Shown here piece by piece: positions 49,020-61,105 of a stretch of DNA of 64,000 nucleotides. Below the pieces are notes generated by a model. That model saw only the letters and a list, made by a program, of their open reading frames with translations, was not told where the DNA came from and made no database searches. The translations under genes and the position numbers were made by a program. Origin of the DNA: Megalonaias nervosa (Eukaryota; Mollusca; Bivalvia; Unionida; Unionidae); NCBI GenBank assembly GCA_016617855.1, contig JAECUM010006784.1:1-64000 (forward strand). The letters run 5' to 3'. Numbering within the stretch: the stretch's first letter is position 1; each line of letters opens with the position of its first letter.

Positions 49020-50190
49020 CAAAATTGTTTAGGTTAATACAAAAAGAGTAATCCGTTTTCTTTTGTCTCGCACTAAAACAACTGACAAATTCGAGTGTTT
49101 GTTTTCTCGAATTTAAAAATATGTAAAATATCCAAATGAAGAAAGCATTAATTATAAACAGTGCAGTGGATTCATTTTAATACTGACTATTAAATAGATG
49201 ACAAAGGTGGGATTAATATAACAAGTCACAAGCTGACTAAATCGAAATACATCGTATTATTTAATCAGCTGTATATATTTCAAGTCAGATGATACATCGG
49301 CTTATTGTTCTGTTTTTCACATAACGTTACGGCCTTTGCAACAGTCTGTTTCTTGGCCTTGAGGCTTTTGAAATATTATGTCACAGTGTGGCGATCAATT
49401 TTTTATGAAGTTACGTTACTACGCAAATAAAAACGTGAATATCCACGTTCCTCACAGCTCATACTGTAGCAGGATGAAGAATGGCTGGGACTGGATTTAG
49501 CCAAGACACCGAAAGTAATTTCGTGAATGAGATGTCTATTACAGGTCTCATTGGATAGTTTCGTATTTTGACACCTCCCTAATTTTTAAGGTAGAAGGCA
49601 TGAACCTAATTATCATAAGCCTAGCATTTATAAATTCACACAGAAGCTAAATCTGTAATGTGGTTTAGATTTACTTTGAGTTAAGCCTGAAAATGGGTTG
49701 ACTTGTTTGGTGACTGCCTGTCACAGTTAGACTAGCACTGGAGATCAAATGCGTAACTTGGGCTGCAAATGAACAGCCGACTTGGCTTACGTATTTATGT
49801 ATGTCTGCTATAGAGGTAAATATCTAAAAATCGAGATGGTTGAGGGGTGATGAATAGTATGCTAATTCGTTATAGTACTAGTGAACTTTATTTATGCATA
49901 AGGCACATACTGATTCTTTTAGCCACCTTGTCACAGGAAAATAGTCAAAATAGCTCTTTGCTGTCAAAAATGAATGTAAAAAGAGGGGTTGGTGGCAGTG
50001 TTGGTTCAGTATAAAAGCCACCAGTTGTGTAAGAAATTAACCTGATTGCCGCAGTCAAAATCTCACATGCATACTTTCTACAAAAATCATTAGTTTGTTT
50101 TTATTTGTATCTTCAGTGTAAAATTATTCTCATTTTTCTGCAATAGGTCATTGTCGGATGAAACTCACCAGATAAACTGTCCAGTGAGAC
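48300..50190. other. Unannotated DNA
   Basis: Only (ATT)n at 48979-49017 and the duplicated phrase at 49510-49542 stand out. Confidence 0.5.
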
Positions 50191-50370
50191 CATAATGTAA
50201 TTGAACAATGAATTAATCTGACACACAGGAATCAGATCACAATTATTAGTTCCGGTTCAGTAGGACACAGAAAGTAATTTCGTGAATGAGATGTCTATTA
50301 TAATGTAATTGAACAATGAATTAATCTGACTCCACAGGAATCAGATCACAATTATTAGTTCCGGTTGAGT
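50191..50370. repeat. Direct duplication of a ~70-bp unit
   Basis: 'ataatgtaattgaacaatga'...'attattagttccggtt' occurs at about 50191-50257 and 50300-50368. Between the copies lies 'gaaagtaatttcgtgaatga' + gatgtctatta, which also occurs at 49510-49542. Confidence 0.85.
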
Positions 50371-50440
50371 ACCCACGAATGTAGTCCCAGACTATTTTTA
50401 GAGCATTTCTTTCTGTCTCCTTTTGGTGGTGATACAAGAG

Positions 50441-50635
50441 TTAGATTTAGACGTTCTTGATATGGATTTAAAGGCAATCGTTTATTCTTTAGAATATAAG
50501 CTTATGGTGTGGTTGTCTATGTGTGTGTTACGGCAACAGTGCACACTGAGTAATAAGGTCTTGGTGATGATTAGGAAGTGTGTTCCATTGCACCTTGCTT
50601 TGTTTACAGTCCAGGCTCTCAAAAAATGGAAGTGA
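50441..50635 (+). CDS. Orphan terminal exon candidate with helix-D-like motif
   Basis: A pyrimidine-rich tract (ttctttctgtctcctttt, 50407-50424) precedes an AG at 50439-50440. From 50441 a phase-0 frame reads 64 codons to TGA at 50633-50635. It begins LDLDVLDMDLKAIVYSLEY and has a Cys 29 residues after the V of VLDMD; genes 1 and 2 have V-x-D-[YF]-D and Cys 30 after the V. An aataaa lies about 285 bp downstream. L8, R9 and L11 are not conserved, so this may be a diverged third member, a decayed copy or chance. Confidence 0.2.
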   Translation, partial: LDLDVLDMDLKAIVYSLEYKLMVWLSMCVLRQQCTLSNKVLVMIRKCVPLHLALFTVQALKKWK

Positions 50636-51844
50636 ACCTATGACTTTAGAACGAGATATAATTTATTATCATTAGAACACAAATGAAAGTTCAGTAGTGA
50701 GAAACAAATGTAGAGAATATATAGTAAAATTAATTGTGTTCTGATTCCATACGTGCTCACACATGCTGATAACCAACAATTGCTTTCCGTGGGCGTGAAC
50801 TTAGAACATTATGGCAGCAAGCGAAAACCTATGTGGGATCAGTAAGAAAAAGTGTTTGACTTGTTTGATTTTTAAGAAATGAAAGCATTGCTGTTTTGAT
50901 AAGTGTACATTTATGTAATCAATAAAAAGGCGCCATAAGAAACGCCTAAAGATAAATCATAAAAACAACGGCCAGGTTTTAAGTATTAATGTTTTCATAA
51001 TTAGTTTTTTAAAAAAACAGGAAATTTATCAGTGACTGAACTGACATGACCTACTGCTATTCGATATTTTGTTAATATTCGTTAATTTGACAAAATAAAC
51101 AATCTGAAGCATTATCTGTACAATGTAAATTTGAAAAAGTCGTTGTAATAAAATTATTGTAAATGTTCGGAACTTCTTTTTATCGATGAAATAAAGCGGC
51201 GGTTAATCGCATTGACACATAATGGAGAAACAAATACATGCAATCAGAAGGTTTTTGCATTTAAAATATATCATAAAAAGAAAATTTACTCTCGTTGAGT
51301 ATAAATAAGGAACTATTTCATACTGAAGTGAAAAAATGTTGCATACGCCACTCGTGACAATACAATGTTTCCACTTCACTCGTGAAATATTCCTTACATC
51401 CACTCAGACAAGGTAGATATTCTCGATAGATCTGTGCGTATGCAGATTACTCCATTCGGATGGATAGCGACATTAGTTAAACGTTATTTATTACAGTTAA
51501 ACGTAGCTGCGACACTAGTTCACGAAATCATCGGAGAAATTAGGATACAGCTAATCCAAATGACACACTGCGCAAGGTGCCATTGATGAGAACTAGTACC
51601 ACCTAATAAATGAATCAACATCTTTTCACGTTCTTTTAAGTGTTTTTCATTTTGTTTTTGCTTTGCACCATAATATAGTATAATTTTAGTCACATTTTTA
51701 ATAAAAACCAAAATGGCGACCCAAATGACCAATGTTGCAACCCGAACTCGAAGCAAACAAAATTAAACAATTATTATCAAGCATGACTCGGGACAGAAAG
51801 AGAAAACAGTACAACCAGGTCTCTGGTGGCCGAAAGAAAAAGTG

Positions 51845-51960
51845 GCCCCATGTTGTAAATGTCAGTGCATAACCAATGTAAAATTGGCGACAAGTTTTTG
51901 TAAACGTCAGTACATAATCAAGGTAAAAGTGGCGCCAAGTTGTAAATGCCAAAGTAAAAA
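51845..51960. repeat. ~54-bp tandem repeat, about 2.3 copies
   Basis: 'aagtggccccatgttgtaaa' + tgtcagtgcataaccaa recurs as aattggcgacaag... and aagtggcgccaag.... Confidence 0.7.
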
Positions 51961-52550
51961 TAGCCTTCGAGTACAGAAATGCTGATAGGATCGAGTCCAA
52001 AGGACTTGACATGACCTAAGAAAAATGCCTACAATATATAGGAATTGGTACGGTGCTTACAATCCTGATAACTTCGCTCACTGGGTCATATGGTGAAAAG
52101 TGGTGCAGAGAGAAATAGCAATCACACTCACAACATAACTTGAGAAAAAAAGTACACGACAATTCATATTCCAGGTCGAAGAAATATCAGACAGTGCTCC
52201 GGCTGAACAAACAGAACAAATATTCAGCATTACTGTCTACGTGGGGTCTTAGTGGACCAACCTTGAAGTAATAAACGGGGTACGCCCTTGTCAAGATTCC
52301 CAAGGGAGAGGGAAAATAATCCCGACAGATTCTTTTTTTTTTTTACTGATTGGCATTAAAAGTAAGAACTTGGTATCTAGGATGTTTTTACTACCATGCT
52401 TCCTGTGCAACTAGACCCGTCATACATGGGCTAGACGACTTTACAATTCAACAATCAAGACAAAAGAATCAAGATATGCACAAAAGTTATAATTAGGGAC
52501 AATCAGAAGGTACTACTAACATTACTACTACTGATTATGCTTCTACTTAT

Positions 52551-52589
<39 letters not shown>

Positions 52590-52599
52590 GAAAAGAAGA

Positions 52600-55400
52600 A
52601 AAGAAGAAGAAAAGAAGAAGAGGGAGAGAGACTATTTGATAGGAGTCCAGACCAGAGCTCCTTCAGATGATGAGCAAACTAAAGTGAAGAAATTGTGGGT
52701 GATGTAAATACCAAACCGCAATTGATGACTGGGCACAATAGGATTTGAAACTCCTTTAAAGAAATTCTGCTCACACCCTGTCAACAAAGTAAAGAAGAAA
52801 TGTATACACCCAACCAAGATGTATCCCACCTTGATCTGTATAGACCATTGTTATAACCAGTAAAACACTTCAAAAGGTCAAAAAAAAAGAAAGAAAGAAA
52901 GAAAGAAAAAAGCCCCAAAACACCCATATTAAAAAGGAAGGTCACATTTAATGATTTTCAAACCATAATAATCCGTTTCTTGCTCTTAGCGAACTACACG
53001 GAAAGAAGAATAAGAAGCAACAGAGAAGGAGAGAAAAATGAACAAGTTAAAAGTCTAACAAACGATAAAACAAAATAAAACATGAAAAAACGCCTATTAA
53101 AAAAAGAGAAACATAAATAAGAAATGAAAAGACATTAACCTAAACCAGAAACAGAAATGACTATTCAATAAGAAGGAACCATACAAAAATTCCTATCTGG
53201 TATGATGGAGAGAACTAAGATATGAAACTGGGAAGAAGAAAGAATAACAGAAAGTGATAGGGAAAACCCAAATATTAATGGAATGTGCTACCACCCACTC
53301 TCTAAACCAAAAATCTTACTCAAAGAGACTCTGAAAAAGAATGAACAGAATGGAAGAAAAGTTTGGGACAAATACAGAAAAGTAAAGGAGATCCCCCAAC
53401 AAATAAAACAGAAACACGAATCACAGGTTTAATCCAAACAAACTGATGATATATTCATCCAGAAATCAGACATGCGAGAGGCAAAACAAACAAAAGAAGA
53501 AAATGTATCAAAAAAATGACTGAAAACAAACAGAAAGAAAATCTACACAATAATTAGATACAATTAAAAATGTATAACATGCAAACATTTAAAAAAAATA
53601 AAAACCTCCACCATAATATGGATTTTAAATATATAATTTGTTGATATAATATAAACAATATAACCCAGAGAATTGATAAAGTTAGTTACAACCTCCAAAG
53701 GACCGACACTACGATATAATTCGTTCAATAAACTAATATAATAAGAAATAATATGTTTCAAAACTAGATTAAGAATGTAAGAAAATAATTTCATGTCAAC
53801 ATAGATATAACAGAAGACTGGGGAAAAAACAACGAATAGAGTTACCCAAATAAATAAACAATATAGTAAAATGGAAAGTGAAAGTATGGAACTCTTGGAT
53901 AAAGAATGGAGACGAATATTAGAAACGAAGAAGACGAAGAAAAACCAAAGAAAACTTTGCAGACAGAATATTATAGGAAATGGAAACAATATGAACAGCA
54001 AAAGGAGGGCAAAGCTTATACCAAAGAACAAAAATGAGAAAAGGCAAACAGGAAACGTCAGTAGAAATTCCATATAAAACGGGATACAGTAAAAAAACAT
54101 AAGACAAAATTTGGGGAAAGAATATATTAGTATTATAAAATCTTAAACACATCAGAAAATATACATATATTAATAATACAATAATGCTCTGTAGCTATTA
54201 CTTTTCCACAAAAACGATTAAGAGAATAGCACATGTTATGAAGCATTTATCACGCTGAGATACGACAAGCATCAAACAGAGATACGACAAAAATTAAAAC
54301 GCTGAGATACCACAAGCATATATGACGCTGAAATATGACAAGCATTTATCACGCTAAGATAAGACATGCATTTATCATTCTGAGACACGAAAGACAATAA
54401 TTCACTTCAGTAATGACAAATTTCCACGAAATGATATTCCATGTTTAAAAAAACAAACAAACATTTCAAATATAATTAATCGTTACATTAGAAATGGTAT
54501 ATGATAACATCTGTCCAAAATGAAATGCCTGAATCAATGATAAAAGGGAATTAACTGTGGCATGCTAGGTATGCATAGGAAAGGGGTGAAAAGAGTAATC
54601 TGAAATTTTGGAAATCTTTTTTTTTTTGTTTTATTAAATACACACTACGAAACACTGAGCAAAATCTTGTCAAATGGAATAAAGCATTGCCAAGGTCAAT
54701 TTTTTTTTGTACACAAAAATCATTAATGAGTACAAAATGGAAGATAACTGGAAGACAAATACAGACTATTACGTTATCATTACAATAAACTTTACAAGAA
54801 CAAAAGGCGAACAAGGTGATCTAAAGAATGCGACCAACAGGATTGAACAGAAATATATTTTAAAAATGTTAGAGGTCAGAAACAATGGAACTGGATGGAA
54901 ATTATGTACACTAATACATCATGAAAAGTATAACCAAACGGGTCTTTTTCGGAACCATTTGAAATAAAATGATAAGTGAGTCAATGATGTGCACAGTCAA
55001 CGATGTTGTGTGTAGTTGCAATAGAAGTTTAAAGTATCTAAGAAAAAACAATAAAATTAAAATACCAAATAATATCGAAATCTTCCAACGTGAAGAAGAC
55101 TGCAAAAATTTCATTTCAGATAAATAATCTTTTCCACACTAACTGAAATAATATGAATTTTCCTTGGAAAAGTATCGTTTGGATTGCGTCTTCAACTGAA
55201 AAGGTAATATAAGCCAACAAAAATGTGCAATAAACATATGATAAATAAGGAATGAAAATATACATGAAAGTATAAAAGAAAGAAAGTTGCCAAATTTAAA
55301 ATTACCACAGATACCGAAAAGTTCGAGAAAAAAACCCAACAAAAATTATATATTAAAATATTTATATATTTGATCAATGGGTGGCTAACTGGAAGTAACA
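52600..55400. other. Purine-rich plus strand, no gene recognised
   Basis: The plus strand is strongly A/G-biased over about 2.8 kb (aagaa, gaaaaag, acaaa). The 178-codon minus frame at 53564-54100 is a Phe/Leu/Ile-rich translation of this bias with no domain. Plus-strand Lys/Asn-rich frames (53871-54077, 54707-54967) are equally uninformative. It may be an old AT-rich transposon. Confidence 0.5.
54249..54396. repeat. ~30-bp degenerate tandem repeat, about 5 copies
   Basis: 'cgctgagatacgacaagcat' with variants recurs five times. Confidence 0.75.
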
Positions 55401-56083
55401 AAGCAAGAAAAAAGTGACCAAGGAGACACTAGTCCATAGGGAAGCTTGGCTAGTGTGAGAATATAGGATAGAACATGTAAGGAGAGATAACTCGAGATTT
55501 CCAAACTTGTTGTCACTCAGGAATTATCCTTCATTCATTATTACATAGCACCATTAGTATGACGTACCGTACATCTGTCTTATCATCGATATAAGAACAA
55601 TAGTGACACCTCTCAAAAAACAAATTTTAATCAACCGTTCATATTCCTTTACCAATACTTGCAAAACACGAGGAAAAAGAACTCCACGAACAAGCTTCGT
55701 AGCATCAAACCCATTGTCATAGAGTGACATCCCTTTTAAAGAACAGCTAGCAGTCACGAGGTGGTGGAATTGGGTCGATCGAGACATACAATCCTGACTT
55801 GCGCATACTTATTGAAGACTGAACATCAACTCCTGTGCATACCCTGCCAGCATCCAATGTCAATGGAACACATTCTTGTCCAGTGTATCGACTTCCACCC
55901 TGTGAGACAGACTTTTTTTTAACAATAATTTGATATAACTTTATGATGATGTACCACCCGAGAAAATCTTTTTTAGGGAAACACACAAAACTGCATTCGT
56001 GTTTTGTTTCGAGTTGGCGAAAAGAGTGAGTAAGATATAATGTAGGGATTCTTCCAGACCGTCAATATTCAATATGGCTTAAG

Positions 56084-56157
56084 ACCAACAAGTAGGTTCC
56101 GCTTTTTTTTTTTCTGACGTTATTGTCAGAAAAAAAAGCGGAGACCTACTTGTTGGT
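56084..56157. repeat. Foldback element flanked by 10-bp direct repeats
   Basis: Arms 56084-56118 and 56125-56157 (accaacaagtagg...ctgac / gtcag...cctacttgttggt) pair over about 33 nt with a 6-nt loop. 'atatggctta' occurs at 56072-56081 and again at 56162-56171, like a target-site duplication. Confidence 0.8.
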
Positions 56158-57653
56158 ATAGATATGGCTTATGAATACTGACTACCTGGACGAATTCCTA
56201 CGTTATCTTACCCGCTACGCCGTATCAAACGTTTTCTTTTTCCCGACTCGAATACGGTTTGGTATTTACTACATATCTAATTTTTTCAACGCTTTATTAT
56301 TGTTAGCTATACTTTTATGAATGAAATTCAAAACGAAACGGGATTTATAAAAATTCGATTCCCGCATGTTCGATTAAACGGGTGTGTAACAACGTGGTTT
56401 ATATAACGTTTTTATATTTAAGGATTTTTAATTTATTTCAATTTTTTTAAAAATATTTTATATACATTTCACATAGTTTCACCCTTTTCACTTTTTATCT
56501 TCAAGTACTTCATGTTTTGATTAATTTTTAGGCTTTCTTTTCCTAAAGTTTTAGTAATTTCTTCTTTTTGACATTTTCAGAACTTTATTTGTAACTGGCA
56601 TTATATAATCGTTGTTGTGATGAAGTGTCGTTATATCCTTAATAAATACACAGCCGGCATCTACGTTTTTTTAGTAGATATCAGGAAATATTTAACCTGT
56701 GAAGTGGAAATATTGTATTGAATTTCAACATTTTCCCACTTAATGAGTGAAATATTTCGTTATATCAAGTAAATACCAAGCGTTGATTTACTTTTTATTG
56801 TATAACTCTTAAAACAAGAACCGTCAATTTGTCTGGATTTAGTGACAGTGCAATTAACGATTGCATTACTTCTTCGATGAAAAGAACTTCCGAAATGTTA
56901 CAACAATTTTAGAACCTGCTCCCCCACCCCCTTTAAAAATAGTTCCTATATTTACATATAGTAACAGAAAAAGAAGTAAAAATCTTTACTTGGAAGGTTC
57001 AGCCGGATATAACATTTGATACACAGCAAGCTGAGGAATCGTATCAAATGTTTTCATTGTCCAGATGTGAACTTGTCAGCTCTATTTAGGATTAGATCAC
57101 GTTATTAAATACAGCCGGACTGATGACAGTAAACCAACCAACCAACCAACAAATAAATAAATAAATAAATAAAGTGGGAAAGAAAATAGACATTATACGT
57201 CTCTCAAAGAATGAACATCTAAGTTGGTCGCTAAATATTCCTTGAAGATTAATTTACAAATTATTAAAAATACAACAATTTTGTGAGATGTATCTATCCA
57301 GAAAACTTTCAAAAGATTTACGAAATATAACTTATTACTACCTTCAAATATAAACGTTGAACAGAATGAATCTATTAAAATGTATTCAAAGGATGAATGA
57401 AACTAACAGCAAAATAAAAGTTTTGTACTGGTTTGACTCGTATTATGCATTCAAAAATGAGGATGTACCGTGCAACAAATCTCGACAGAACGTGTGAAGC
57501 TGAGGTATGTAGACAGGATGTGATATCAAATGGAATGCATACTTCACTTGTGTATCGCAGGTCAGACGAGACCAATCCCTATTTCTCCGAATCATGTCTT
57601 GCACTAATGACCAAGTTCGCAACAAGGAAGTACACAGACACAGATATATGATT

Positions 57654-58786
57654 TAGGAACACAGGCACTTGATTCCGGGGTAAACTAATGTGTAGTCACC
57701 AATTAACACAAGGTAACTAACTCTCGCCGGTCACAATCTGATCCCTCGATGACTCTGATCTAATTTTCCGATACTATCTGCGCATTCAGACACTCATAAC
57801 GTACACCACAGTAAAGAAGACACTACACACCTTTCATCCATTACCATTTAAGTAACCTTACTGATTCTGAAGGGCCAATTGTGCGAGAACTTGATCCGTT
57901 GCTTCGTGTCTTCCATACACAGGCCCCAATTCTATAACTCAACTTCCGGTCTACTTTGGCGTGAATGTGACTATTGGGAATTACGTGTACAAACAACGAA
58001 TACCGGAAAATAAGAACACTTCATATTAAAATTAAAATTTAATTTATTTTCTTTAATGCTCATTTGGAAAATAAAATTACGTACATTATTTCAACAAATC
58101 TGCTCATTTACTATATTATACGCGTATCGTAGCGGTCATGACAATTATACATTTGCATAAAATAAAAAATATTCCAAATGCGATATTTCGTGACAGGAGG
58201 GAAATTCGAAATATTTTTTCTTGAGACGGATATCGTGAAAACCCATTCAGCACTAATAAAGCATAAGAAAAAAAAAAACACAAAAAACCCAGTGTAATAC
58301 TGTTGAAAATGACAGAAATTACAAATACATGGTATATTCTGGCTGGACATTTATATATAAAATCATAATCCCCACCCCCATCCCTGCCAATGTCCATGCA
58401 CTTGATTCCGGAGGTACCTATTACCAGTTAATTGGGTTATCATTTTTTCCCCTCTGAATCTAATGCCAGTATATGAATGCAATTAATTTTGCGTTTAAAA
58501 AACATTGGTGGGGATATGGTCCTCGAAGTGTTTGAACATAATTTCAAGATGTCAAACAGATTCAAATATTTCTTGTCCTGATATATAAACAATTAAAATA
58601 TTAGACTACATTTTATTATTTTGGAAAAATAAATAATCAGACAAAAGAGATTTTTAAATATGTTCTGGCTCAAGTAAGATTTCCTGACACAACCCCTCAC
58701 CCCGAAAATTTGGAGTGAACTCATTATTTAACCTTCCATGCATCTGTGTTATGCTCATATGGACATTCCAGATGTGTTTAGTGTTT
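57654..58786 (+). repeat. Large inverted repeat, left arm
   Basis: An arm of about 1.13 kb is the reverse complement of 59969-61105 from 'ggaacacaggcacttgattccgg' to 'atgtgtttagtg'. The match runs essentially end to end with scattered mismatches and small indels, judged by eye at roughly nine in ten. The segment 'cacttgattccgg' occurs at the outer end (57667) and again inside the arm (58399). Open frames in it have no recognisable product. Confidence 0.9.
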
Positions 58787-59441
58787 ACATACAGAGCAAA
58801 CTGAATTATCAGTGTTACTGGTGTCATATTTTTTCCATTTTCTTTTTTCCTTTACCCTTTCCATTCCATTTTCCTTTTCCCACTCTACTTTTTCTAGTAC
58901 ATGGCTGACTTTTGCTACAGCTGGAATTGTCTTGATTACTACTAGCTTTCGATGAACTGGCAACAGGATTATTCTGTATTAAAAATATGGCACTGACATT
59001 TCATTCAGAGTAGGTTGTTGTTGTGTTTAACGCCATTTTTCAGCACAAGATAGGGTATACATGGCAGCCAGTATCAGTGGTGGAGGATGAACCCTGAAAA
59101 AAAACCGGAAAGAACTACTGACCCACAAGAAGCTACTGGCAAGCTTTCTCATTTACCCGCATTGGCCGAGACCGAGACTCGAACCCACGCAGACAGGGGT
59201 GAGACGGCAGTGATCCTTAACGGTGAGCGCTTTAGACCACTCGACCGTTCGGAGCCCCTTTTCAGAGTAGGTATTACATCACATAGTTTATTAACTAGAC
59301 CACTCTTCTGTACATTTTCTGCTTCTATGCCATAGGCTTTACATTAGCAAAATCAGATCCGATTCCAAGAAGCTAGTAAATACTACAGCCTTCAGTGGTG
59401 ATGCAAGGTTCCAATAATTTTACATGATTTCATAAACTCAG

Positions 59442-59484
<43 letters not shown>

Positions 59485-59968
59485 TGAAAATATATCATGT
59501 AGGTTGTCTTTGTGTACATTTAGATTTGATGAAGTAATTAATCATTGAAAAAATATCAAGGTTATTAGGGCATGAATACAATAACAATGTATCGCTAGAA
59601 ATATGCATTCCAATGATCATTTGTCTACTCTTGTATATTTTGCCAAATTAAGGAAACAATGTATTTATTCAAGTCCAAACATATACAGTTGTACAATATT
59701 AAAAATTGGGTGTTTTGGCTTGAAAATATATTAAAGTCATCTAGATATGCATATCAATAGCCATACCAAATATATGCTTTTATCACAGTCATTATAATTA
59801 TACTTAGTAAAAAGAAAAGTGCCTGTCCAAAAGTTACCAAATGAAGTAAATCGCATCTTTTTTTACAATTCCTGTAAATATTTGTATTCTAATCATCTAC
59901 TTTTTACCTTGATAAAGTGTAAAATTCACTGGCTGCAAATTTAATATTGTTGGGGGGTATTGTTGCAC
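58787..59968. other. Spacer of the large inverted repeat
   Basis: About 1.18 kb of unique-looking AT-rich DNA holding a SINE (59018-59262) and a (TC)n tract (59443-59481). No gene is recognised. Confidence 0.8.
59018..59262 (-). mobile_element. tRNA(Leu/Ser)-like-head SINE, family F
   Basis: Minus-strand head with A box (ggtcgagtggtctaaagcgc) and B box (gggttcgagtctcggtc), body with gagaaagcttgccagtagctt, and tail 'gtttaacgccatttttcagcac' next to gttgttgttg. It sits in the spacer of the large inverted repeat. Confidence 0.8.
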
Positions 59969-61105
59969 TAAACACATTTTGAATGTCCATATGAGCATAA
60001 TACGGATGCATGGAAGGTTAAATAATGAGTTCACTCCAAATTTTCGGGGGTTTGTGTCAGGAAATCTTACTTGAGCCAGGATATTTTTTAAAATCTCTTT
60101 TGTCTGATTATTTATTTTACAAAAATAATAAAATGTAGTCTAATATTTTAATTGTTTATATATCAGGGCAAGAAATATTATTTGAATCTGTTTGACAACT
60201 TGAAATTTTGTTCAAAAACTTCGAGGACCATATCCCCACCAATGTTTTTTTAAAAGCAAAATTAATAGCATTCATATACTGGCATTAGATTCAGAGGGGA
60301 AATAATGATAACCCAATTAACTGGTAAGTGTGTTATCATTAGATACCTCCGGAATCAAGTGCATGGACATTGGCAGGGATGGGGGGGGGGATTATGATTT
60401 TAAATATAAATGTCCAGCCAGAACATACCACGTATTTGTAATTTCTGTCATTTTCAACAGTATTACACTGGGTTTTTTTTTTTCTTATGCTTTATTGGTG
60501 CTGAATAGATTTTCACGATATCCGTCTCAAGAAAAAATATTTCGAGATTCCCTCTTGTCATGAAATATCGCATTTGGAATATTTTTTATTTTATGCAAAT
60601 GTATAAGGGTCACGACCGCTACGATACGCGTATAATATAGTAAATGAGCAGATTTGTTGAAATAATGTACGTAATTTTATTTTCCAAATGAGCATTAAAG
60701 AAAATAAATTAAATTTTAATTTTAATATGAATTGTTCTTATTTTCTCGTATTCATTGTTTGTACACGTAATGCCCAATAGTCACATTCACTCCGAAGTAG
60801 ACCGGAAGTTGAGTTATGGAAATGGCGCCTGTGTGTGGAAGACACGAAGCAACGGATCAAGTTCTCGCAAAATTGGCCCTTCAGAATCAGTAAGGTTACT
60901 TAAATGGTAATGGATGAAAGGTGTGGAGTGTCTTCTTTACAGTGGTGTACGTTATGAGTGACTGAATGCGCAGATAGTATCGGAACATTTGATCAGAGTC
61001 ATCGAGGGATCAGATTGTGACCGGCGAGAGTTAGTTACCTTGTGTTAATTGGTGACCGTACACATTAGTTTAACCCGGAATCAAGTGTCTGTGGTTAGGA
61101 ACCAT
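59969..61105 (-). repeat. Large inverted repeat, right arm
   Basis: Reverse complement of the left arm. It has a shorter poly-purine tract, a G run at 60380-60390 and several small indels relative to it, so the arms have diverged independently. No clear target duplication flanks the outer ends. Confidence 0.9.

Noticed and set aside
53564..54100. 178-codon hydrophobic minus-strand frame
   Set aside because: Composition follows the purine-rich plus strand; no ordered membrane-protein pattern, no splice context, no motif.
58116..60563. Similar frames in both arms of the inverted repeat (begin MDIGRDGGG)
   Set aside because: They are the same repeat DNA; frames differ by indels and show no family motif or codon conservation.
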